Below are positions 35,872 to 48,400 of a stretch of 64,000 nucleotides of DNA, one piece after another. Position 1 is the first letter of the stretch, and each line of letters begins with the position of its first letter. A program made the position numbers and the translations under genes. A model generated the notes under the pieces. It worked only from the letters and a program-made list of their open reading frames with translations. It searched no databases and was not told where the DNA came from. Source of the DNA: Daucus carota subsp. sativus. Its lineage: Eukaryota; Streptophyta; Magnoliopsida; Apiales; Apiaceae. Location of the stretch: positions 49,472,380-49,536,379 of the forward strand of contig NC_030383.2 of NCBI RefSeq assembly GCF_001625215.2, written 5' to 3'.

Positions 35872-36706
35872 GAAAACTCGAAGATATATACTGATTTAAA
35901 GAAGAAAAGGTGACAAGATAAACAAAAATGCAAAAGACATGGCTGTTTTAAAACTACACAGGGATGAAGACTTTTATAATGAACTCAAGTAAGTGGTGGA
36001 AATGTGGAATTTAGGACCATGGTTGTAATGATGCAAGTAGGCAGAGACACTTTCAAAGAAGAAGGTGTACTGGTGTTTTGCACTAAAGATGACTTTCTTT
36101 TCCAGGCGTGATACTTGGGCACGGTTTTACAATCCAACCTTAAGTTGCCGATACTTGAACTTTTACAGGTCAAATTATATTTCCGATTTTTGCAGCTCGG
36201 CCACAATTTTCATCCATCATCATTGTTATTAGAAGAGAAAGTTAAAATACTGGACTAACATACTTGAATGACTTTTAGTTGTTTTGATGATGAACTCGGA
36301 ATATTGACTGCAGCACTCAGAATGGCTTTTGCTTGTCAGCGGACTTGGATCCTGCTGTTCTTGAGTTGGAACTGCATAGAGAACTACTATATGTACATCT
36401 ACTGGAAAAAACAGAGTATATACTTTGGGGTCAAGACAGTAAATTCATAGCAAGATCGATTCAGAAAGAAATTTATTTGATGCTGGACAAGGGGATAAAT
36501 TCCATAAAATTCTCTTTGAATTTGATGGTGTGATCTGAATGAACTTCAATAAAAAAATCAAATGCAACGATGAATTTCCAGATTAAAATGACGAGAACCC
36601 CAATGCTTCTCGATAACCTGAATCCTAAACCCTTAAATTCACCAAAAGCCTAAACACAGATAAAGAATAAAAGAATAATGATTGTGTCCATGACTTGCAG
36701 TATTAA
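35872..36706. other. Spacer between gene C and the NPGR2-like gene
   Basis: The left part should contain the promoter of gene C. Short plus-strand frames at 36268-36533 are unconvincing. No repeat was recognised. Confidence 0.4.
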
Positions 36707-39700
36707 TCAAAGAATGGAGCTAAAGCTTTCAATGGGATCAGATTCTTCCAGCATCGCAGCCGCCTGGAAGCAATCCGCAGCATCAGCCAGTCGTCCATCA
36801 TCCTTGTGAATTAGTGCCAACTGATACCAGGCCATACGGTTTGTAGGTTCAGTCTTCAATGCATCTGTCAGTAATGTTTTAACATGTGGTAGCATCTTTG
36901 GACCCATTTTTGCCAACACAGAGCTGATCAAAATCTTGCAAGGTACGTAACTTGGTTCCAGCAGAAGAGCATTCACATAAGCAGCTAAAGCTTCCTTAAT
37001 TTGTCCACGCCTTTGGAACATAAGACCTGATACAATTGGAACCTTCATTTGACTCTCCAATAATTTGTAACCATAGTGGTAAACCATAATAAGTAGTATT
37101 TCTTCTTTTCTGACAAAAGCCTCATACTGAGTATTGGACAGCCTACGTTACTTGATCTTGTTTCATACAGTCATACTAAGATTTGGATGTCCTACTTTAA
37201 TTGATCGGTTATACGAATATTATAATCGTGAAATGCTACCAGTCACGTTTGGAAGGGGTATATATACTTTACACTGCAGCTTCTTTAGAAGTTCTGCTTC
37301 ATACTTTTATTGATAATCTTTTTCATGCATTATGTTGGGATATTGGGCACATACAAACTTCATTATATTAAAAGGTTGTTTAGAATATAGCATTCTATTC
37401 CTCATATTTTGGTCAATTATGCACAGCCAAATTGACAGCTTAAAAAGCTCAAGACAACCGAAGCATTAGGCATGGATAAATAAGACAGGTGACTTGGTTA
37501 ACTTCAGAACTATATAATCACAAAACTCAAGCTATGGCTTAATGTTAGTTTTGTTGCTCCGATAATCAAAGTCATTGAATTAATTGGTTCCTTTATAATC
37601 CTTTTTTCTAAGGATTTTGTTATTGCATGGAAAGACGCAAGAACAAAGCAACAATCATCGTAATCTACAATAGCATATAAATGAATAAAACGCCATTTAA
37701 TAGCTTGTGCATAATGTAAATGTCGGATATTACCTTCTGTGTGCAACGTCTCCGCCGAATATTTTACAAGTGCTCTAGCTTTATCCAAGCAGATCTCTGC
37801 ATCTCCCCAATGTGAAAGGCTGGAGTATAAATTAGCAAGACCATGCCAAACTTCATATTCATTAACTCTGTCATCTTCAGCCTGTCAACATAAGCCAGAG
37901 GATGAAATACTATGCAGAAGTACACTTTGAAAATTATAATGTTTCTTTATCTAACCACATTAACCAAAAAACAAGTGAGGAAGATGCCTGGAATGGAATT
38001 CGATTAGTGCCATAAGATTTTCTTTGAACTTTAACTAAAGCGAGGAGGTAACGATAAGTTTCAATGGCATCTACATGTAAAGACTGTGATATTTTAAGCT
38101 TTGCCTTCATCCGCAGGAGAGATCCTTGTTCCCACTTTGCAGTCTCATCCAAAGCCGTATCAATGACAACTAGGGCCTCCGGGTAGCGTTTTTGAGCTGA
38201 CAAAACCAAAGCAAGTAATCTCCAACCTCTGAGTACAGATCCTCCAGTTATGTCAATATACTGCTTGGCATAACGCAATGCGGCACTTAAATTCCGACGC
38301 TCTGCATATTGAACACCCAACTCAAAAATAAGATCTGAGTTATTAGGCTCTAAAGAAAATGCCCTATCCAATGACTTTAATGCTTCAGACTGAAGATGTG
38401 ACCTCTCAGAATCTGAAGAAGAAACTTTGGCTAGTTTTCCTAAACAAAGACCTTGCACACGCAAACCAGCACCCTCTAAATGTTTGTGTACCCCTTGAGC
38501 ATTATCAGTGGCCCTCAGGGCGTATCCCAGTCCCTCAGCAGCAAGAAAGGTATTACTACTGCACATTTTTGCAGCCAACAACAATGACACAGTATCATCT
38601 GCATTTTCGTGTTTGCGGAGAGTCTTTCTGAGTAGATTTAAGGCATTTTCAATCTGTCCAGAAGCACTAAAGCAAAGGGACAATAATTTCCATCGATCAG
38701 TTCGATGTAACAATCCAGGCAAGATCTCCTCTATTTCCTTTGCTAATACAGACGTTTGGCTGCATACAGATAGAGCATAGGTAAGGTGCTCGATAACTGA
38801 TGGATCCCATGGAGCATGACCAAGGCAACACTTTCTCAAGAGTACCATCAGAAGTAAAATGGCCTCTTCCATATTGTTTCGAGGCACATATGAACCGTCA
38901 ATTTGAACAGCTAAACTTGGTGGACCAACCTCCACTCCACTATATAGCAAGAAGACAGCAAAGTTTTTCTGAATTCTTGAACAACATTCATTGTCAAGAT
39001 TCCATCTACTAAGAAGAGCACGGCGATATGCAGACATTGCTTCCGGATAACAATTAGCTAGCTTCCAAAGTTCCGGCAGGAGCTCAACAGCATGGCTAAC
39101 TGTCTCTTGTAACTTATTATCAACTGATACATCAGATATTCCTCGAGCGAACATCTTCTCAACAGCATCAAGAACACTTTTACATTCCTGAGCAGCATCT
39201 ACAGAAGAAGAAATATAATCAATATTAAAGTACACACATGTGCAGCTGTGCACCGAAACATAGTTATACTTGTATACTACTGCCTCTGGCCCATCCATTT
39301 TTTTACACTTTCCTTTTTGGGATGTCCCTTCCAATTTTTTACATTTCAAAACTTACCAACAATAGTAAAATATTTATAATACAAAAATCAACTACATCCA
39401 CTACTTTCCTCCACTATATTCATTTTATACATTAGATATCAACCGGTCCCACCACTTTACCCGCTTTTCTTTCTCTTTCCCACATATTTCTTAATCTCCA
39501 TACCCCACCCATTTGTAAACAAATAGAAGAGACGGGAGGGGGGGGGGGGGGGGGGGGACTATCATTTTATTCATAATTGATGAAATGATGGGCAAAAGAA
39601 AGTGAGAGCTAACTTCTTATTCTTCAAAAGGATAGACATTTGATATTACTCATACCAGTTAATCGCCCAAGCTTTTGAAGAGATTTGGCTTTTAAATAAA

Positions 39701-40631
39701 CAGCTTCAAGCACCAGCCCAGCAGCATTTTGTGGGACTGCATGCATAGATTCACCCCGAGAACGGCCCTTCTTAGAAGGTATTTTTTCAGTAATAGATGA
39801 TTGCATTCTCTGTATAGCAGCTTGAAGATCAATACCATCAAAAACACGGAGAGCACCTTCAACATTTCCTCTTTGATATTCTAACCTCCCAAGAAGAGCT
39901 CGTGCTTCCTGTATGATTGTAATAGTAGTAAAGAGAAAAACTTTGGTATACATCTATAGTTATCATAAATAAAAAGGTTCACTGACAAGAAAGGACACTA
40001 AAACAAAAATTTGCAGAAAAAACCCTTAACAAGAGGTTTGGCAGAAGATAATCTTATCATTAACAAGAGGTTTGACCTAATTCTTCTACAAACCAAATTC
40101 TTATTTCCTTTTTTAAGGAAAAAGATATCAGTGGACAAACAGTTACAAAGGACTTACTTGCTCAAACAAATATTTAGTGATTTTATAGAAAGTTCAATAG
40201 ACATCCTTTTTACTTCGGCTGCAAAATTAATCAACCATTTGCAAAACAACTTTGAATGACAAACTACGCTCTGAAAATTCCTCAACATGACAACACCAGG
40301 TAGTATGTATTATATACCAAAAAGATACAGAACTAATCGTACCCAGTAATTATAACTCTTAATGAAAAAAATGTATCTTCTAAACTGTAAAAAGACTAAG
40401 TGAATTAAGTATATTTATATGTGGAGCCACCAGAACAAGTTTTATAAGAAGTCAAACCTCAAAATTGAGTGACAAACCCTCACGCAAGGCAGATTCTGCT
40501 TCTTGAATGTTCCCTTCATCGAGCTTTTCTTCAACTACAGATGTTTTCATTCTACTCCCATTTGCACTAAGTTGTCGAACTCCCAAATCATTATCAAGCT
40601 GCCCTGATTCAGCTAGTGTACTTCCTGACAT
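36707..40631 (-). CDS. NPGR2: NPG-family tetratricopeptide protein, NPGR2-like
   Basis: Exons on the minus strand are 40458-40631, 39656-39908, 37988-39198, 37734-37881 and 36707-37026; all phases agree, giving 701 aa. An in-frame ATG at 40652 would add seven residues. Family blocks include EARALLGRLEYQRGN near the N-terminus, LQETVSHAVELLPELWKLA, the FAVFLLYSG and VPRNNMEEAILLL region, and C-terminal TPRs such as GLMFQRRGQIKEALAAYVNA. NPG proteins bind calmodulin and act in pollen germination. They are also TTC7-like scaffolds of the plant PI4K-alpha1 complex at the plasma membrane. Sequence blocks fit NPGR2 better than NPG1 or NPGR1. Intron 3 seems to use a GC donor (TTCCAG|gcatct). Intron 2 carries a 20-G run at 39538-39557. 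Confidence 0.9.
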
Positions 40632-40652
40632 GGTGGCTATGTCGGTCACCAC

Positions 40653-41400
40653 AAACTACAACATTTGAGAAACCGCATCAATAAGTTCTCAGTTCTCCAA
40701 ATACATTCAAAAAATACAACATACTTAATTCATCTCCCAAATTTTAAGCCATCAAGCAACCAACTTTACTGCAAACTTAAATTTGGAAGTAATATCAAAC
40801 TACTTATTCTTAAATCAAAATCGATCACATGTAAAAACAATGCACCCAAGATTAATCAATCAATTAACAATACCAATGAAAATTTTGTCAAATTGCAGTC
40901 AAAGAAGTAACCTTGTAAGGGATAACTTATCAAAATCAAATCTTGAACTTACAGTGGCAAAATTCTTGAGTTTTCAAGAAAACAAATTTGAGCAATACTA
41001 ACAACAAAAACATGGATAAAAAAACCCCAAAAGGTGTGATCTTGGAGAACATACACAAAAGGGTGGATCTCAAAGCTCTTGAATTAAGCTTTCAAATCAT
41101 TGCAGGCTGAAGAATTTGGTGGGATAAAGCAAAATGTCAACCCCAATCAGCAGCTCAAATCTGCAGAATCCACAAGCACATGTATATAGATAGATGATAT
41201 ATGTGTGTATAATGTAGACGGGGAAAGATTGTGGGAATGATTTATTGGATCAAAGAAGAATGTGAAGCTCAGAGTTTTGTGTTTAATCTTTGTATTCTAA
41301 ATACGCTGAATTAGGTGTCAAAACGAGTCCAATAATTTTGAGTTGGTCGGAGGATTCTCTTTTATTAAATTAACAGCAGGAATAAGTATAATCAACGCGG
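40653..41400. other. 5' leader and promoter region of the NPGR2-like gene
   Basis: AT-rich, with no coding region. A leader intron is possible. No core promoter element stands out enough to call. Confidence 0.35.
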
Positions 41401-42004
41401 CAAAATTTTACGAGATACCTCCTCCGTCACGATATACAAGGTTCTTTTGATTCTTGATCAGTCAAATTAATTATATCTTAACTGAAATTTATAGATACTA
41501 TATAATTATAAGAAAATTAAAAATATTATTATCAAAAAATAAATCAAGAAAGTAACAGATAAATATTTTCTAATGATTGATCAAAAATTATTCAATTTGA
41601 TTCTTGGAAAATCAAAAGAGACTTATATGATCTTCTTTTTCTTCTCAATCTCATGGAGCTACGAATTTCTTGATTAACCGGTGATTTTGTTCCCGAAAGT
41701 AGTCCGAGTTATCTTATTTTTATCGATTTTTCCTCAGATATAAGAATTGTTTTGGTTTAACTAGTATTCTCTCATTCCCATTTCAGTGGTCTTGTTTGTT
41801 AAGAAAAAATTTCCCATATTATTTGTCTTCTTTTTTGTCCAACACAAATCTTATACATGTTTCAATGTTTAACATTTATTAGCTCGCACAATTTTCATGA
41901 TTTACACTGCAAATTATGTTGATTTTTAACAAAATGAATGAAAACTTAGTAGTATTTTTGTATAACCAATGCATGATAATGATAACAACATATAAAATTT
42001 AATA

Positions 42005-42267
42005 CTCCATCTTTCCCACAATACAAGTCTCTTTTAAAAAAATTACGCATATTAAGGAAACATTAATTAGATAATATTTTGTCACCTGCACCCATAATAA
42101 ATACATGAATGTAGACTCTTATTAATTAAACTCCCATTAATTGTTATACAACTTTCAAGAAGGCTAATTTTTGAATGTCGATATATTTGCATTGGAAATT
42201 AAAAGTGGACAAGTATTATGGGACATTTTTTTTTTTTAAAGAGTCTTGTGTTGTGGGACGGAGGGAG
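42005..42267. mobile_element. Stowaway MITE
   Basis: The left end CTCCATCTTTCCCACAATAC pairs with the right end, read as complement, CTCCCTCCGTCCCACAACAC. TA flanks both sides (42003-42004, 42268-42269). 263 bp, no coding capacity. Confidence 0.85.
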
Positions 42268-42780
42268 TATTTTTTAATATGTGTGATTTGTGCAAAATGG
42301 ATTATTAAAATGGAAAAGTGGGAGTATTTTATTTACACATTTGCAAATCTAAGATTGCCAGTTGGGCACGTTTAGTTAGCGTTTGGTTTTGGGTTTTTTG
42401 TTGTCTTACTGTTCGTGTGAGTTCTGTTGGTGCTTGATTTAGTAATGAAAATTGTTAGGAGATTGCATTATCAGTCGATAACTCAAACTGGTTATGACAG
42501 AAGTGAAAGTAGTGAAACATGTGTATATCTTCAACAAATCACGTGATTTTATCTGCCAAAAAAATGGACTAATCCGCGATTGTTTTTGTTTTTTGTTTGT
42601 TCAACGTAATTGTTTATGTAGATGCCGTATGACTTTTTTTATTATTGAATTAACTCATTTATATATGTAAAAAAGATTATACAAATAAATAATTTCATTA
42701 AAAAACGGAGATAATTGATGAGACATTATTATTAAATAATACTTTAAAGAAGAAAAGTTTAATTAATACAAAAAAATGTA

Positions 42781-43241
42781 CTATCTGCATCACAAATTAG
42801 ATGAACTAGTTGACTTTGGGCACGTAACTTTAGGTGCATTGACCGTCTACTTCCGAAATACTCCCTCCGTTCTTAAATAATAGTCGTTTTGACTTTTTGC
42901 ACGTATTTTGAGGTGCAATAAAAACGTATTTCTACATGTTATTTTTTAATAAAAATATAGATGTCAAACTTTTATTCAGAAAAAGAATATTTGAAAAATA
43001 ATACGTAGAAGTATATTTTTTGTACACCTCAAATTACGTGCACAAAATCAAAGCGACTATTATTTAGGAACGGAGGGAGTATATTTTTTTTTTTGTTTTT
43101 TCTTTAGTAAATGAAAATTTTATATTTTAATTTTTATTTGCAAAAGTAAAATTTAAATATAAGTCATGTAGCTATGTGGTGAATGAACCTTAAATTGTAT
43201 GTCCAAAGTCAACAAGGTCATTTAATTTGGGATGGAAGAAG
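42781..43241. mobile_element. Older Stowaway MITE hosting a younger one
   Basis: The ends CTATCTGCATCACAAATTAG and, read as complement, CTTCTTCCATCCCAAATTAA are diverged Stowaway termini. Both continue into a shared GTTGACTTTGG(A/G)CA word and are flanked by TA. The element is split by a second Stowaway at 42861-43079. Confidence 0.75.
42861..43079. mobile_element. Stowaway MITE, younger, nested
   Basis: This 219 bp element has ends CTCCCTCCGTTCTTAAATAA and, read as complement, CTCCCTCCGTTCCTAAATAA. TA duplications lie at 42859-42860 and 43080-43081. The arms are long and nearly perfect, so it is much younger than its host element. Confidence 0.92.
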
Positions 43242-43599
43242 TATTAATCAGTTCTTTTTGAGATCGGTTTTAGCATGAATGAGGTGGGTAGTCATGGCGA
43301 CTATTGCCCTGTAGTATAACAATTTAATTATATCAATTGATTAACGATTTTTTTAGTATGTGCCCATAGCCACATGCTAAGCGCGGAATTTTACATGTTT
43401 GGGAGAATTTGATTGACTCTCACATCTTAGTAATGGTGGACCTCCCCTACATATACAACCACCACACCAATCAAAATATTTGAAAAATATAAAATTCCGC
43501 GATTAGCATGTGCCCACTAGACAAACCTATTGATTAATTATATATATTAAAAAATTATATTGGTTAAACGACGGTTAACTTTTATGTGTTTAATATCTG

Positions 43600-44020
43600 G
43601 AGTAAACTTCAAAGTTGTGACCAAAGTTTACACCGATTTTTAAAAAGTTGATCAGAGTTTTAAATTCTCAAAAAGATGGCCAAACTTTATCTCCGATTTT
43701 TAAAAATGTGGCTCCTGTTAAATGTATTAACGGGAGCCTAACGGGAGGCATATTTTTGAAAAGCGGACGAAAATTTGGCCACTTTTCTGAGAATTTGGAA
43801 TGAACAAAAGGGTAAAATGAGTTCTAAATTCTGAGAAAAGTGGTCAAAATTTGGTCCTCTTTTCAAAAATGTGGCTCCCGTTAGGCTGCCTTTAGTGACA
43901 TTTAACGGGAGACACTTTTAAAAAGCGAAGCAAAAGTTTGGTTATTTTTTGAGAATTTGGAACTCTAGCTAACATTTTGAAAATCGATGTAAGTTTTGGT
44001 CACAACTCTGAAACTTACTC
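43600..44020. mobile_element. Fold-back element with long inverted repeats
   Basis: The left arm GAGTAAACTTCAAAGTTGTG pairs with the right arm, read as complement, GAGTAAGTTTCAGAGTTGTG. The pairing continues about 190 bp inward with repeated GTGGCTCC(T/C)GTTA words in both arms. I found no clear target duplication. It resembles Mutator-like or fold-back MITEs. Confidence 0.65.
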
Positions 44021-44517
44021 TAAAATTTAATAGAATGAAAGTTGAGAAAAATGAACAATATTGACGTAGGGATGAATATCGTGGCAGAGTAAAGTTTTAG
44101 CCTTCAACTTATTTATGAAATATATAAATTATCATATATAGAGGAACGAATTGTATAAGTATAAATTTATAAAAATTCATTTAAGTGTATAAAAAAAACT
44201 ATGAAGAAAATATGTGACATTAATTTCTTTTTAATACTTTCATTTTGAAAAATATATAAAATTAAATGAGATATAATATTTTTTTATTATCAATGATAAT
44301 GTGTGAGACAGAAATAAAATGGAAGGCAACATACAAAGAGAATTAAAATGACACACCAGATACTCAAATTGTAACACTATAAATCATATTAGTAAAAAAA
44401 AATTGGTGAAACGTATGCTTTAACTTTAAATTAAGAAAATGTTTACTTTGTACTTCTCATCTCTGCCAGAAAATAAACAGGCTTGCAACTTAAATTCGCA
44501 ATTAATAACTGCAGCAC
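44021..44517. other. Distal upstream region of the kinesin gene
   Basis: AT-rich, nothing coding. The proximal promoter with its MSA motif follows at 44518-44640. Confidence 0.4.
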
Positions 44518-44617
44518 ATAACCGTTCCTTCAAGGCGTTACATTCACGTGAAACCACACTTGATACTGATAAACCCACTCAATATTACCAAAACACCCCT
44601 GATAGATGTTCCTCAAC

Positions 44618-44628
44618 TAGCCGTTAGA
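44618..44628 (-). promoter_or_regulatory. MSA element (G2/M activator) upstream of the kinesin
   Basis: The minus strand reads TCTAACGGCTA, a perfect match to the mitosis-specific activator consensus YCYAACGGYYA bound by three-repeat MYB factors. A second, partial AACGG core lies at 44519-44526. MSA elements drive G2/M expression of cytokinesis genes, including NACK1, and work in either orientation. Confidence 0.7.
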
Positions 44629-44689
44629 TACTCCAATTTTAAAGCATTGTTTCATTGTTTGTCTCTATCTCTCTCGCTCCAGCTTTGCA

Positions 44690-45493
44690 TCTTTAAACTT
44701 CTCTCTCTCTCTCTCGCTCGCTCTCTCCAGAATCTCCTCTATCACTCTCTCCACACACACACACTTCATTTTCTGTCCGTGAAAACCGGGTTGTTTGATT
44801 TAGTTCTACTCGGATCGGATCGGATCGAATTACAGTTCACTACTGTCTGTTTCCGGTAACTACTCTCTATCTTTCTTTTTTATGGATATATGCATTATGA
44901 TGTTGATATAAACTGATAGAACTTGCTTTAAGTTAACGCCAAGATCATAAGCTCAATTTATACAGGAAAAGTGGTAATAATCAAATATTTGCATTTACTT
45001 GAATTTTAGGGTTTAGCGTCAAATCAATAATTTATAAGAATGACTCTGAAAATTTGAGCAAGAAATTGTGATTTTAATGAACAAATGATTGAATTGAGTC
45101 GTTTGACTGATTGTTATGTTTATGTTTTGGGATTATGATCTGTTTGTGTTTTAGTGAGAAATTTTCGAAGAGCCCAAGTTTATGCATTTCTTTCGATTTA
45201 CGGTGTATCACTAAGGGGGAGTTTGGTTTGCGGTTAATGAACTAGGGGAAATGGAACCATCTGAATGGCCCTCAAAGAAGTAATGTATATGTTTGATGCA
45301 AGGTCGAAAGTTGAGTTTTATATGGTAATATGAGTTTTGTATTGTGCAGACTGCTGGGATAATTATCTGATTGACGACTGGTTTAGAGCTTAGGCTTCTC
45401 GTGTGTTTGTGAGAGGCCTTGGCTGTAGTTCCAAAATTTAGGTTGTATTTTGATTGTGAAGGCTTGTTGAATTGTTTGAATTATACAATCAAG
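44690..45493 (+). promoter_or_regulatory. CT-rich leader of the kinesin gene, probably with an intron
   Basis: A CTCTCT-rich stretch (44658-44770) is typical of a plant transcription start. The next 700 bp contain no coding sequence. A GTAACT donor-like site near 44856 suggests that part of this is a leader intron. Confidence 0.45.
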
Positions 45494-48400
45494 ATGACAA
45501 TCAGAAACCCTGGTACACCAGTTTCGAAAATAGATAGGACACCTGCATCTACCCCTGGAGGGAGTAAAAGTAGGGAAGAGAAGATAGTGGTCACGGTTAG
45601 ATTGAGACCATTGAATAAAAGAGAGCAATCTGCAAAAGATCAAGTAGCATGGGAATGCATCGATGAACACACGATTGTGTACAAACCGTTGAGTCAGGAA
45701 CGTGTTGCCCAGCCGTCTTCATTCACATTCGGTAATAATCTCAGCTACCACATTATTGTTGAACAATTTTTTATTTTTTTGATTATGTGAACTCAAAAGT
45801 AAATTTTCCTTTTTATGTCCTTTTTCAGATAAAGTTTTCAGTCCTGCTTCTTATACTGAAAATGTGTACGAGGATGGAGTGAAGAACGTTGCATTGTCTG
45901 CTTTGATGGGAATTAATGGTAAAACATTGTTTTCTTGATATCTAGTGTATTATGTGTTCTGTACTCTGGTTGCTACTTTGTGAGGTTGATACTCTCGTTC
46001 CTTATTCTGCAGCAACTATTTTCGCATATGGTCAAACTAGCAGTGGAAAGACATACACAATGAGAGGGATCACAGAAAAGGCCGTTTATGACATTTACAA
46101 GCATATAGTTAACGTAAGCTACATTTTAATCTCTATCTGTTTTGAATAGTGTTTTAACAATTGTCAAAATAAAGTATTCAGTTACAAGGAACTGAAATAA
46201 AAAGAAAACCTACTGTAAATTACGAAATAAAGGTTGTTTATCAAGGAAAACTTCTGATTCTGAGGTTTAGATATTGTTGCTAAGGAGATTTAGGCTTCGC
46301 TCAAGAAATCAATTAGATAAAAGTGGTCTCTATAGGTTGTGTGCCAAGGAAAACTTCTTTCTAGTTCTGAAGTTTAGATATTGTTGCTAAGGAGACTTCA
46401 GGCTCTGCTCAAGAAATAAATCACATAAGAATGGTCTCTACTGTTTGATATATGTTTCTTTCCTACATTGTTTCTCTCTGTAGATCACTTAGGAATATGC
46501 AAACAATTCAAATATATATGAGACTGGAATCTGATTTTTCAATTTTTGCTTGTCAAACAGACTCCGGAGAGAGATTTTCGAATAAGAATTTCAGGGCTTG
46601 AGATCTATAATGAAAATGTAAAGGACCTGCTGAATTCTGATTCTGGGCGTAATCTAAAGCTTCTAGATGATCCAGAGGTAATATCAAAGGGAACTTATTT
46701 GAGATTTAATTATTCTTTCTCTTTACTTTCTACCTTGCCTCATTTAGTCCTTTAATATCTGAATGCAGAAAGGAACTGTTGTAGAGAAATTGGTAGAAGA
46801 AACAGCAAATGATGACCAACATTTAAAAAGTTTGATCAGAATTTGTGAGGGTAAGCTTGGAATTTTAATGACTAATTTAATATGGCTAGCATATCTTTTC
46901 GGGCAAATATAAATTGCACAAGGTGGTTTAATGTTTTGTACATATTGCAGCACAAAGACAAGTAGGTGAAACTGCCCTAAATGATACTAGCTCAAGGTCT
47001 CACCAGATAATAAGGCTGGTCAGTTATATGCTGAAAGGTGTTATTTTGTTTGAAGGGGAATATAGAAACTTAGTTAACCTTTTATTGCTTACTCGCAGAC
47101 AATTGAAAGCACACTCCGTGAAAATTCAGACTGTGTGAGGTCTTATGTTGCTAGCTTGGTAAAACAAACTAAACCTTTCTCATCTTATTTCTATAATTGA
47201 TTCTATTGGGACATGTACTATAATAATTTAAAACTACCATAGCCATTGCTATATATTTCCTCTTTGGTTTATCCATTCATGCATTTTTCCATTCAACTAT
47301 ACCTGCATAGAACCTAGTATAGCTTTGCACTGTACTGGCTCTTAGCTAATATAGTCTTAATATAAGTGTTTATGTTGATTTTATGCAGAACTTTGTAGAT
47401 TTAGCCGGAAGTGAAAGAGCGTCACAAACAAATTCAGATGGGGTTAGGCTCAGAGAAGGATGCCATATTAACCTCAGTTTGATGACTCTTACAACTGTTA
47501 TCAGGAAGCTCAGGTATAATTTGTTGATAGCGCTAAGTTGGAATATGATATCATATTAATCATTGCATTTCATTTGAAGAAAAACTGTCCCTTGATAGTC
47601 TCCTTCTTAGTTATTGGTTTAGTTTTGAAATAACTATGTACTAGTTGAGGTTTAACAGGTAGGTTTTTAATTTGGCTAAATCAGGTTTTACAGTTTTACT
47701 TTTAAGGTGTTACAAGAATAGCCAAAAGTTTTTAAATGTTCTGCAAGTTTGACATAATTAGTAGTCTGCAATTGTTATTCAAACAATAAAATTTGGAGAT
47801 CCAAAAAAGTGAATTTTTAAGGTCACGACTCGCTACCATCTGCAGAATAGATGGTGGAAAATTTTGAAGTCCACATATGCACAGGATGCATCTAGATGTT
47901 TCAGCATCTCAGGAACTAATTGTCTAACTAATAAGCAAATATTGTTTTTGTAGTGTTGGAAAAAGAAGCGGTCATATACCATATCGAGACTCAAAGCTCA
48001 CACGCATATTACAGCACTCACTCGGTGGTAATGCACGCACTGCCATCATATGCACTTTAAGTCCTGCGTCTAGCCATGTGGAGCAATCCCGAAATACACT
48101 TTTCTTTGCTACCCGAGCCAAGGAAGTAACGAATAATGCCCAAGTAAATATGGTATGTAAAAAGGAAAATTACCAATTTTTTAACACATGGTTTATATGT
48201 TCCTCTTAAAATATGCTTCCCTAACGAGTTGTTATAATCAGGTTATATCTGACAAGCAGCTGATTAAGCATTTACAGAAGGAAGTAGCTAGGTTAGAAGC
48301 AGCACGCACACCAGATCCACTAAGTGAAAAAGATTACAAAATTCAGCAGGTACATTATCAGTTATATGCTTATATCCTCTCTTTTCTGCTAGCACTGAAC

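Noticed and set aside
36268..36533. Overlapping short frames with a faint LINE-like pattern
   Set aside because: The resemblance is too weak to call a LINE: there is no reverse transcriptase motif and no poly-A tail or target duplication.
41420..41640. Possible further Stowaway-like element (CTCCTCCGTCACGATATACA)
   Set aside because: Only one terminus resembles Stowaway; the other side lacks a matching end and a TA border.
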